Notes under the pieces: model-generated
Seen by the model: the letters and a program-made list of their open reading frames with translations, nothing else
Databases searched by the model: none
Told to the model about the DNA's origin: nothing
Part shown: positions 1-6,415 of the stretch, piece by piece
Layout: every line of letters starts with the position of its first letter
How positions within the stretch are numbered: the stretch's first letter is position 1
Assembly (NCBI GenBank): GCA_036565725.1
Contig: DATCXQ010000324.1
Location: 1 to 11,096, forward strand
Direction of reading: 5' to 3'
DNA from: JAJVID01 sp036565725
GTDB lineage: Bacteria; Acidobacteriota; Blastocatellia; RBC074
DNA: 11,096 bases
Position numbers and translations under genes: made by a program

Positions 1-418
1 CCGGCGGGTAGTTCAACGCGCCCGCCGCCACCACGAAAATCTTGAATGGCATCGGCGGAGGGAGCAGGGCCGGAATGACAAGCGCGAAGATTCCCCACTT
101 GCGGTAAATCTCTTTGACCCGGTCCAGATGTTTGGGATGAAACCGCTTGGTGACAAATTGTCCGCCGCGTTGCGCGATGCGATACAAGATCAGACAGCCG
201 ATCACCGAGCCGATCGCCGGGAAAAGCGGGAAATAATAAACCTCGGAAGGGTTATGCGCGACCCGGTAGGCGGTGATGTAATCATTGACCTCAGGCAAAG
301 ATAGCAGCGACGAATCGAGCACGCCGATGAATATCATGATCGGCGCGGCGAAATAAACCGGCAGCACTTTCACCTGGTCGGAAACACTACTAAACCACTC
401 CAGAAACCACTGTAGCAT
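1..418 (-). CDS. VTT/DedA-type membrane protein, C-terminus cut by window edge
   Basis: I translated this frame by hand from ATG at 418 (MLQWFLEWFSSVSDQVKVLP) to the left edge without a stop, giving 139 codons. A hydrophobic segment (VYFAAPIMIFIGVLDSSLLS) is followed by an FPLFPAIGSVIGCLILY membrane segment. Then comes a basic stretch with RGGQFVTKRF, a WGIFALVIPALLPPPMPFK segment and FVVAAGALNYP. The PPPMPFK-(x)-FVVAAG pattern is typical of VTT-domain (SNARE-associated Golgi/DedA-like, YqaA-type) inner-membrane proteins. Some members of the wider DedA group have been linked to lipid flipping and envelope homeostasis; the role here is unknown. It lies 67 bases downstream of dprA on the same strand, so it may be cotranscribed. 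No strong Shine-Dalgarno is seen upstream of the ATG. Family assignment is fairly confident; function is not. Confidence 0.8.
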   Translation of the reverse strand, partial: MLQWFLEWFSSVSDQVKVLPVYFAAPIMIFIGVLDSSLLSLPEVNDYITAYRVAHNPSEVYYFPLFPAIGSVIGCLILYRIAQRGGQFVTKRFHPKHLDRVKEIYRKWGIFALVIPALLPPPMPFKIFVVAAGALNYPP

Positions 419-485
419 TTTTCAATTGTCGGTCATCGGTTGCCGGCCGCCAACCACCCGGCAAACGGCGCCCAACAACTGCTTT

Positions 486-1622
486 TTAAATCCTTTTGAT
501 ATAACTCTTGCCTGGAAGCTCCCTGATTCTATCTTTCATTTGGAGACCAAGCAATGCGGTCATCAGGTCCGACGAATTCATCCCGCTGGAAATTAGTAAT
601 TGATCAATGTGCGACGGGGCGTCGGTCGTGAGCATGTCTAGCAGTTTGCGTTCCTCGTCGCTCAGCGCAATGGTTTCAAACATCGGTTGAACGTTCGATT
701 GCGCGTCATTGCCCTTAGGCCGATCCGCGCCGAAAATCCTATCCCTCACGTCGCGCGGAAGCTCCTCGACGACGTCGCGCCATTGCTGCACGAGTTTCGC
801 GCCGTCTTTTATCAGGAAGTTCGGCCCGAACGAGGTTTGTGAGGTGATATTGCCGGGCACGGCGAACACCTCCCGGCCCTGTTCGTAGGCCAACCGGGCG
901 GTGATCAAGCTCCCGCTGTGCTCCGCCGCTTCGACTATCAAAACGCCGAAACAGAGTCCGCTCAAGACGCGGTTGCGATACGGGAAATTCTGCGGCAGCG
1001 GCGGCGTGCCCAGAGGGAATTCCGAAACTATTGCGCCGTTCGCCGCGATTTCCCCCTCCAGCTTCTTATGCTCTTTCGGGTAGGTAGTCTCCAAGCCCGT
1101 CCCGACGACTGCGACCGTCAGCCCGCCGGCTTCGAGCGCGCCGCGATGCGCGGAGGCGTCGATCCCACGCGCCAGACCGGAGATGATCGTCAAGCCATTC
1201 TGGGCCAGGTCGCGAGACAGGCTCAGCGCGGCGTTGACGCCGTAAGTCGAAGATCGCCGCGAACCGACGACCGCGAGGCAAGGCCGCGCGCAAGCCTTTT
1301 TTAAGTCGCCGCGAACGTATAAGGCGATCGGCGGGTCGTAAATTTCGCGCAACAGCGGCGGATAATCTTCATCTTCGAGCGTGATGACGACCGCGCCCAG
1401 TCGTTCCAACCGCTCGATCTCGGCGTTGGCTTTTTCGAGGATTTCAGAATCGTGCAGTTCCTGAACTGTCTTCGGCTTGAGCCCCTCTTTCTCGAGCGAT
1501 AATCGCGAAGCGGCGAAGACCTGCGCGGGAGACCCGAAACGATCGATCAGTTGATTGGCCGTGCGAGGGCCTATTCCGCGAATCATGTTGAGCGCGATCC
1601 AATCGGCTAAATCAGCGCGCAT
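486..1622 (-). CDS. dprA: DNA-processing protein DprA (Smf)
   Basis: DprA binds incoming single-stranded DNA in the cytoplasm and loads RecA during natural transformation; it is also widespread in bacteria not known to be competent. The N-terminus has a helix-hairpin-helix (LNMIRGIGPRTANQLIDRFG, about residues 12-31). The Rossmann-like core shows VVGSRRSSTYG (about 118-128), SGLARGID (148-155), FPYRNRVLSGL (213-223) and the EAAEHSGSLITA region. A C-terminal winged-helix domain (about 321-378) starts at LSDEERKLL. The architecture HhH-Rossmann-WH is complete. I chose ATG at 1622 because GGAGG lies at 1631-1635, 8 bases upstream. An in-frame TTG at 1637 would add five residues but overlaps the Shine-Dalgarno. 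The protein is then 378 aa, normal for the family. Identification is very secure. Confidence 0.97.
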   Translation of the reverse strand: MRADLADWIALNMIRGIGPRTANQLIDRFGSPAQVFAASRLSLEKEGLKPKTVQELHDSEILEKANAEIERLERLGAVVITLEDEDYPPLLREIYDPPIALYVRGDLKKACARPCLAVVGSRRSSTYGVNAALSLSRDLAQNGLTIISGLARGIDASAHRGALEAGGLTVAVVGTGLETTYPKEHKKLEGEIAANGAIVSEFPLGTPPLPQNFPYRNRVLSGLCFGVLIVEAAEHSGSLITARLAYEQGREVFAVPGNITSQTSFGPNFLIKDGAKLVQQWRDVVEELPRDVRDRIFGADRPKGNDAQSNVQPMFETIALSDEERKLLDMLTTDAPSHIDQLLISSGMNSSDLMTALLGLQMKDRIRELPGKSYIKRI

Positions 1623-1676
1623 CGTGGTTACCTCCAAAGGCTATCAGCGCGGCGGCGCGCCGATTAGAACGCGCGG

Positions 1677-1682
1677 ATTATA
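1677..1682 (-). promoter_or_regulatory. possible -10 element for dprA
   Basis: The minus strand reads TATAAT here, about 55 bases upstream of the dprA start, which would leave a leader of roughly 48 bases. No good -35 hexamer is visible at 16-18 bases spacing, nor a TGn extension, so this is a weak promoter call based on one perfect hexamer. Confidence 0.35.
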
Positions 1683-1871
1683 TGCGCTCACCCCGAAAAA
1701 TCCCATGTTTAACTCCGCTCAATGAAATTTTGTCGGGGCAATTTTCAGACCGTTCATTTCCCGCCCTGGATCGATTTTCAATCGTGTATACGGGGTCAGC
1801 AATCTGTGTTCGCAGAAATGAACTCATCAATAGAACGCCGATGTGAAAACCGCGATAATCAGAACAGGCGA

Positions 1872-2078
1872 GGTCGGTACCGTCAGTAAATCGCGAAATC
1901 GGGCAAAGAAGAGCGTTTGTCATTGTTCATTGCTCATTGTTCATTTGTCATTGGTCCGGAAATGCCCCGATGAACATTGGACATTGAATCGAGATCTCCT
2001 CCGGCAATGGCCAATATCAAATGAACAATGACAAATGGAACTCCTCATCTATTTCGCGATTTACTGACCGTACCGACC
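1872..2078. repeat. ~207-bp imperfect inverted-repeat element (MITE-like)
   Basis: The outer arms 1872-1899 and 2051-2078 are reverse complements with 27 of 28 positions matching. Within them a second pair, 1916-1931 and 2020-2035, matches over 16 bases (TTTGTCATTGTTCATT against its complement). The left side also carries short tandem units of the form CATTGTTCATTG / TCATTTGTCATTGG, and the middle shows weaker complementarity (TTGGTCCGG against CCGGCAATGG). The whole could fold into one long hairpin. It encodes no protein. Terminal inverted repeats with a non-coding middle resemble a non-autonomous transposable element, but I could not identify a clear target-site duplication. Confidence 0.75.
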
Positions 2079-2118
2079 ATAGGCAAGCGGCCGGCCGATG
2101 AGGTGTCCGCTTGCCTAT
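2079..2118. repeat. 12-bp stem hairpin abutting the inverted-repeat element
   Basis: ATAGGCAAGCGG (2079-2090) and CCGCTTGCCTAT (2107-2118) are perfect reverse complements around a 16-base GC-rich loop. It starts on the base after the larger element ends. No run of T follows, so an intrinsic terminator is not supported. Confidence 0.65.
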
Positions 2119-2156
2119 GCGCGCGGCGCTGTACCAGACTTAAACTCGCGCCCACC

Positions 2157-2186
2157 TTGAGCCTGCAAATCGCACAGGCATAAAAT
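2157..2186 (+). promoter_or_regulatory. possible sigma70 promoter for the CHAD pair
   Basis: TTGAGC (2157-2162) and TAAAAT (2181-2186) are separated by 18 bases, matching consensus at four and five of six positions. The start codon at 2220 follows 33 bases later. This is a pattern match only. Confidence 0.35.
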
Positions 2187-2219
2187 GGACGAGTAGATCT
2201 CCACCGGAGAAATTTCAAT

Positions 2220-2762
2220 ATGGACATAAGCGAACCTCGGCGGCCGGAATCCGTCGAGCAAATGGCCAGGAAGGTTTTCACCGATCTCCATCAAACCATC
2301 CTCTCCCACGAATCCGGATCGTTGGCCGGGGCCGTCGAATCCGTCCACGACATGCGCGTCACCGTTCGTCGCCTTAGAGTCGCGCTGAGCAACTTCGCAG
2401 TCTGCGTGCCCAAAGAAGACCGAAAGAGATTACAATTGAAACTGGAGAATCTCGCCGACGCGCTCGGCGGCGTGCGCGACATGGACGTGATGATCTCCGC
2501 GATGAAAACTTCGCCGACGCCTCTCTCCGATCAGGAAAAGTCCGCCGTCTCAGCGCTGATCGGGCGATTGCGGGCCAGACGCAGGTCGCGATTGCGGGCG
2601 CTGATGAAATACCTTGGAGGCGAAGAGTATGTGGAATTCAAACGCGAGTCTCCGTCCGACTGGATCAAGATGAATGGGACCTACAGGTCCAAGGAGTCAG
2701 ATAAGTCCCATTCGGGACGCTCCCAAACATCTCCGAAGGAGGAGCATGGCCAAGCCGCTTAA
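2220..2762 (+). CDS. CHAD-domain protein, N-terminal half (split CHAD)
   Basis: CHAD domains are helical, rich in conserved histidine and basic residues, and bind inorganic polyphosphate; they often occur with CYTH or PPX enzymes. This 180-aa product has the first-half signature VHDMRVTVRRLRVAL (residues 42-56) and the following LADALGGVRDMDVM helix (about 78-91). It then reaches the helix ending YLGGEEYVEF (131-140), where the first helical bundle of the family normally ends. Residues after about 150 (KMNGTYRSKESDKSHSGRS) look non-native and are encoded by a repeat-like stretch. The second half of the domain is in the next frame, overlapping by 17 bases. GGAG lies at 2206-2209, 10 bases before the ATG. 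Either a gene broken by an insertion, or a true two-subunit arrangement. Confidence 0.8.
   Translation: MDISEPRRPESVEQMARKVFTDLHQTILSHESGSLAGAVESVHDMRVTVRRLRVALSNFAVCVPKEDRKRLQLKLENLADALGGVRDMDVMISAMKTSPTPLSDQEKSAVSALIGRLRARRRSRLRALMKYLGGEEYVEFKRESPSDWIKMNGTYRSKESDKSHSGRSQTSPKEEHGQAA
2674..2711. repeat. short inverted-repeat sequence at the CHAD split point
   Basis: ATGGGAC (2674-2680) pairs with GTCCCAT (2705-2711), and within it GGACCT (2677-2682) pairs with AGGTCC (2685-2690). The GGGACCTA / ATAAGTCCCAT wording resembles the 'gggacytat' repeats scattered in some bacterial genomes, from memory. It lies exactly between the two halves of the CHAD domain. Confidence 0.5.
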
Positions 2763-3414
2763 AATCAGAAAGATTTCTCCCGACGACCGGATGGAGAAGG
2801 CCGCCAGGCGAATTCTGCAGACGCGCGTCAAGGAGTTTTATTCGTGCTGGCCCGATCCCGATCACTCCCCCACCCCCAAAGAGCTTCACAATCTGCGAAT
2901 ATCGGGAAAGCGACTGCGTTACACCGCCGAAAGCCTTCGCGAGCTCTATTCCGACAGGCTGGCGCTCTTGATAGACCTGCTCAAACTCAATCAGGATCTG
3001 CTCGGCGAGATTCAGGATTGCGTGACACAGCGAGGACTGATCGAGGACTATATAGCCCGGCTGCGCCGCCGGTCGCCCCAGAATGATCAGATAACGACGC
3101 TCGAAAAGGTCGTGTCGGAGTACGAGCGGCGCCAATCAACGCTCTTTGCCCAATTCCACGAGACCTGGCGCGGGATGACGATGGATGAGTTCCGCGCGAG
3201 CTTGAGGGCGATGGTCTCGCGCGTCAAAAAAACAAAGGCGCCATTCTCTGTTGATCAGAGTGACGGCGACGGATCGGCGCAGCGTCACACGCGCGCGCGC
3301 GCGGCGGCGGAGTCATTCTCTGTTGATCAGACTGGCGACGAAGCCCGCGCCGAAGCCGTTGTCAATGTTGACGACGGCGACATTCGAGGCGCAGGAGTTG
3401 AGCATTCCGAGTAA
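2746..3414 (+). CDS. CHAD-domain protein, C-terminal half (split CHAD)
   Basis: This frame carries the second CHAD bundle: MEKAARRILQTRV (residues 16-28), then the hallmark LHNLRISGKRLRYTAE (47-62), and LLKLNQDLLGEIQDC (78-92). With the preceding gene it makes one full CHAD domain. I chose ATG at 2746 because AAGGAGGAG lies immediately upstream (about 2736-2744); an earlier ATG at 2674 would begin inside the repeat. The start overlaps the stop of the first half by 17 bases in a +1 frame, so translation may be coupled. Residues after about 163 are low in complexity, with FSVDQ repeated at 167 and 191, and are encoded largely over the antisense of the larB 3' end, so this tail is probably not functional. 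The product is 222 aa. Confidence 0.75.
   Translation: MAKPLKIRKISPDDRMEKAARRILQTRVKEFYSCWPDPDHSPTPKELHNLRISGKRLRYTAESLRELYSDRLALLIDLLKLNQDLLGEIQDCVTQRGLIEDYIARLRRRSPQNDQITTLEKVVSEYERRQSTLFAQFHETWRGMTMDEFRASLRAMVSRVKKTKAPFSVDQSDGDGSAQRHTRARAAAESFSVDQTGDEARAEAVVNVDDGDIRGAGVEHSE
3242..3331. repeat. 18-bp direct repeats, 72 bp apart, at the larB stop codon
   Basis: CATTCTCTGTTGATCAGA occurs at 3242-3259 and again at 3314-3331. The second copy encodes, on the minus strand, the last codons of larB and overlaps its stop. In the first copy the stop-equivalent reads TGG. The spacing of exactly 24 codons gives the repeated FSVDQ in the CHAD tail. Between the copies is a CG-alternating run (about 3286-3303). 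Confidence 0.8.
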
Positions 3415-4059
3415 CGCCGCGAGACCATTGAAACTGGCGCCGTAGCCGACGCTGGTCGGCACGGCGATCACCGGCGCGCCGACCAGCCCGCCGACCACCG
3501 AAGGCAGCGCCCCTTCCATTCCTGCCACGCAGACTATCACCCGCGCGGATTGCAGCGCCTCCCGGCGGCTCAGAACGCGATGAATGCCCGCCACCCCAAC
3601 GTCGAAGATTCTCTCGACCTGATTGCCCATTATCTCGGCGGTGACGGCTGCCTCGTCGGCCACGGCGATGTCTGATGTGCCCGCAGTGACTACCCCGATC
3701 AGGCCGCGCCCGCGCATCGTCCTGTCGCGCCGCACTGAAATCGCGCCGCAGGATTCGTGAAATTCGGCGTCCTCGGCGATCGCCCTGATTCGCTCGAAGG
3801 TCGAGCGACCCACGCGAGTGATGAGCAGATTCGACGAACGTTCAAGCAGTGACGAGGCGATGCCGATGATCTGCTCGGGCGTCTTCCCCGGCCCGAAGAT
3901 GACTTCGGGGAAACCAACGCGGATCGCTCGATGATGATCGACCTGCGCGTACCCTAGGTCTTCATACGGCAGATGGCGCATCCGCTCCAGCGCCTGATCA
4001 AGTTCGAGGCGCCCTTCCTTGAACTCCAACAGCAACTCTTTCAATCGTTCCTGATCCAT
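3313..4059 (-). CDS. larB: LarB, pyridinium-3,5-biscarboxylate mononucleotide synthase
   Basis: LarB carboxylates and hydrolyses nicotinic acid adenine dinucleotide, the first step to the nickel-pincer nucleotide cofactor of lactate racemase and related enzymes. The N-terminal part (1-80) is the family's helical region with LPYEDLGYAQVDHHRAIR. The C-terminal PurE-like (AIR carboxylase) domain shows GVVTAGTSDIAVADEAA (122-138), VAGMEGALPSVVGGLVGAPV (178-197) and PTSVGYGASFNGLAALLG (201-218). NSCA follows, with Cys223 at the position I expect for the catalytic cysteine. Length of 248 aa is normal. larC and larE, needed for cofactor completion, are not in the window. Its 3' end converges on and overlaps the CHAD-C frame by about 100 bases. 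No strong Shine-Dalgarno precedes ATG 4059. Identification is secure. Confidence 0.95.
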   Translation of the reverse strand: MDQERLKELLLEFKEGRLELDQALERMRHLPYEDLGYAQVDHHRAIRVGFPEVIFGPGKTPEQIIGIASSLLERSSNLLITRVGRSTFERIRAIAEDAEFHESCGAISVRRDRTMRGRGLIGVVTAGTSDIAVADEAAVTAEIMGNQVERIFDVGVAGIHRVLSRREALQSARVIVCVAGMEGALPSVVGGLVGAPVIAVPTSVGYGASFNGLAALLGMLNSCASNVAVVNIDNGFGAGFVASLINRE

Positions 4060-4096
4060 AAAAATTAGAAGAAGGATTCATCCAATAACCAACGGC

Positions 4097-4124
4097 TTTA
4101 TAGCGTCAGACAGCGATTTTGCAA
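4097..4124 (-). promoter_or_regulatory. possible sigma70 promoter for larB
   Basis: On the minus strand TTGCAA (4119-4124) and TATAAA (4097-4102) are 16 bases apart, with four and five of six consensus matches, and lie about 40 bases before the larB start. A second hexamer, TATAGT, lies further upstream on this strand without a clear partner. Confidence 0.4.
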
Positions 4125-4192
4125 AGTCATCAGGACAATCTTCAAATGAACTATACTTTGGGCGGCGCCAAGATCTGGATTGAGGCGACGAG

Positions 4193-4259
4193 TCAGTACC
4201 GCGAGCGGTAGCGAGCGGAGACTTCGCTAACGGCCGCTCGCTACCGCTCGCGGTACTGA
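4193..4259. repeat. perfect 26-bp-arm palindrome between larB and ubiX
   Basis: The arms 4193-4218 and 4234-4259 are exact reverse complements around a 15-base loop (AGACTTCGCTAACGG). The arm contains GTACCGCGAGCGGTAGCGAG, itself partly self-complementary. I associate this wording with dispersed repeats in acidobacterial genomes, from memory. It sits between two divergent genes, upstream of both proposed promoters, so it is unlikely to be a terminator for either. Confidence 0.85.
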
Positions 4260-4277
4260 TTGCGTCTGAAGCGTTGC

Positions 4278-4307
4278 TTGACAAGTTTTCGCGACGGCCA
4301 ATATAGT
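4278..4307 (+). promoter_or_regulatory. sigma70-type promoter for the ubiX-mqnE operon
   Basis: A perfect TTGACA (4278-4283) is followed after 18 bases by TATAGT (4302-4307, five of six). Transcription would start near 4314, leaving a leader of about 40 bases before ubiX. This is the best promoter match in the window. Confidence 0.6.
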
Positions 4308-4354
4308 TTCCCATCAAGTTCAAACGTATTGTCATCGTAGTAGCGCGCAGTCAA

Positions 4355-4999
4355 ATGAAATCAATCGTCGTCGGCATAACCGGAGCGAGCGGGTCGGTAT
4401 ACGGTCAGAGGCTGCTCGCGCGCCTCAATGCGAGTTCCGAAGTCTCCCGCATCGACCTCGTCATCTCGCAAGCCGGGGTGCGCGTCGTCAGTGAAGAGTT
4501 GGGGCTGAACGTGGCCGGGGCCGACCGCCGCGTCGTCCGCGAGTTGCTCGGCGAAGATTCCGAGAAGGTGATCGTCCATTCGGTCAACGACATCGGCGCT
4601 TCAATCGCCAGCGGCTCCTGTTTGAGCGACGCGATGGTGATTGTCCCGTGCAGCATGGGCACGCTCGGCGCCATCGCCAACGGCGCTTCGCGTGACCTCG
4701 TCCACAGGGCCGCCGACGTGATTATCAAAGAGAGCCGCCTGCTCTTACTTGTGCCACGTGAAACGCCCCTTAATGTAATACATTTGGAAAACATGCTTAA
4801 ACTGGCGCATCTAGGCGTCAGGATAATACCAGCAATGCCTGGGTTTTATCACCGTCCCAAGACGATTGACGACCTGGTCGAGCATTTCATTCATCGCCTG
4901 CTGGATCACCTCGGCGTTTCACACGAGCAACTGACCAGGTGGGAAGGAAGTAAGAAGACGGGGCGACAGGGAGACAGGGCGACGGGGGGAGCAGAATAA
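4355..4999 (+). CDS. ubiX: UbiX-family flavin prenyltransferase
   Basis: UbiX prenylates FMN with dimethylallyl phosphate to make prenylated FMN, the cofactor of UbiD-type decarboxylases. Family motifs are clear: GITGASGSVYG (7-17, FMN phosphate binding), IASGSCLSDAMVIVPCSMGT (84-103), PRETPLN (134-140) and PAMPGFYHRP (159-168). The core ends near residue 195. The last ~17 residues (GSKKTGRQGDRATGGAE) are encoded by a repeat that forms a hairpin beyond the stop and are probably an accidental extension. No strong Shine-Dalgarno precedes the ATG. As first gene of a run with a UbiA-type enzyme and mqnE, it probably serves the decarboxylation step of menaquinone synthesis. UbiD itself is not in the window. 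Confidence 0.95.
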   Translation: MKSIVVGITGASGSVYGQRLLARLNASSEVSRIDLVISQAGVRVVSEELGLNVAGADRRVVRELLGEDSEKVIVHSVNDIGASIASGSCLSDAMVIVPCSMGTLGAIANGASRDLVHRAADVIIKESRLLLLVPRETPLNVIHLENMLKLAHLGVRIIPAMPGFYHRPKTIDDLVEHFIHRLLDHLGVSHEQLTRWEGSKKTGRQGDRATGGAE

Positions 5000-5038
5000 A
5001 ATTTCGCCCCGTCGCCCTGTCTCGTGAGTCGCCCCGTC
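4957..5038. repeat. two-tier hairpin repeat over the ubiX stop
   Basis: The inner arms GAGACAGGGCGACGGGG (4971-4987) and 5007-5023 are exact reverse complements over 17 bases, with the ubiX stop in the loop. The outer arms GACGGGGCGAC (4957-4967) and GTCGCCCCGTC (5028-5038) match over 11 bases. The left side is made of related 8-10 base units. The structure ends 10 bases before the next start codon, so it could affect translation of that gene or act as a pause or processing site. It lacks a T run. Confidence 0.8.
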
Positions 5039-5048
5039 CCGTGGAGTT

Positions 5049-5905
<857 letters not shown>

Positions 5906-5909
<4 letters not shown>

Positions 5910-6415
5910 CGACAACACCCAAAGATTTCGAAATCAGGCTGGCGACCGAGGACGACGCGCCGTTGATTCTGGATTTCATAAAAAAGCTCGCAGTTTACGA
6001 AAAGCTGGCGCACAAAGTAACGGCCACCGATGACCTCTTGCGCGAAACGCTCTTCAGCGAGCGCCGCTACGCCGAGGTCATCATCGGCTACCATCTCGGC
6101 GAACCAGTCGGATTCGCGCTCTTCTTCCACAACTACTCGACCTTCCTGGGCAAGCCGGGCATCTACCTGGAAGACCTGTTTGTTGACGAGGAGCATCGTG
6201 GCAAGGGCTTCGGAAAGGCGCTGTTAGGGCGCCTGGCTAGACTGACGAGGGAGCGGAACTGCGGGCGGCTGGAATGGGCCGTGCTCAATTGGAACGAACC
6301 CTCCATCAATTTTTACAAGGCGCTAGGCGCCGCGCCGATGAACGACTGGACGGTCTTCCGCCTGACCGGCGAGGCGCTGGACAAACTGGCGAATGAACAG
6401 GATAAACCACAATGA
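5906..6415 (+). CDS. GNAT-family N-acetyltransferase (diamine/thialysine acetyltransferase-like)
   Basis: A 169-aa single-domain GNAT. It begins with FEIRLATEDDAPLILDFIKK (8-27). Motif A is GIYLEDLFVDEEHRGKGFGK (85-104), containing the acetyl-CoA pyrophosphate loop R-G-K-G-F-G. Motif B is WNEPSINFYKALGA (129-142). YLEDLFVDEEHRGKG is characteristic of the spermidine/spermine and thialysine acetyltransferase branch; the true substrate is unknown. It starts inside the stop of the prenyltransferase gene and ends inside the start of mqnE, both as ATGA overlaps, so it is almost certainly translated as part of this operon. No role for an acetyltransferase is known to me in futalosine-pathway menaquinone synthesis. 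Confidence 0.93.

Larger units (their letters stand above)
1623..2219. other. gene-free region between dprA and the CHAD genes
   Basis: No convincing gene is seen in these ~600 bases. Short ORFs here run through inverted repeats and read as mirror images of each other (the same peptide VGTVSKSRNR appears from both arms), as expected for repeat DNA. From left to right it holds the dprA leader and possible promoter, about 190 bases with nothing recognisable, the long inverted-repeat element at 1872-2078, a hairpin at 2079-2118, and a possible promoter for the CHAD genes just before 2220. Confidence 0.7.

Noticed and set aside
1916..1960. Short tandem CATTGTTCATTG-like units as a CRISPR array
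   Set aside because: The units are adjacent, 7-15 bases long and lack spacers; they belong to the inverted-repeat element, and no cas gene is present.
4078..4335. Minus-strand 85-codon open frame upstream of larB
   Set aside because: It runs straight through the 26-bp palindrome and across the proposed ubiX promoter; no family is recognised and no ribosome-binding site was seen.
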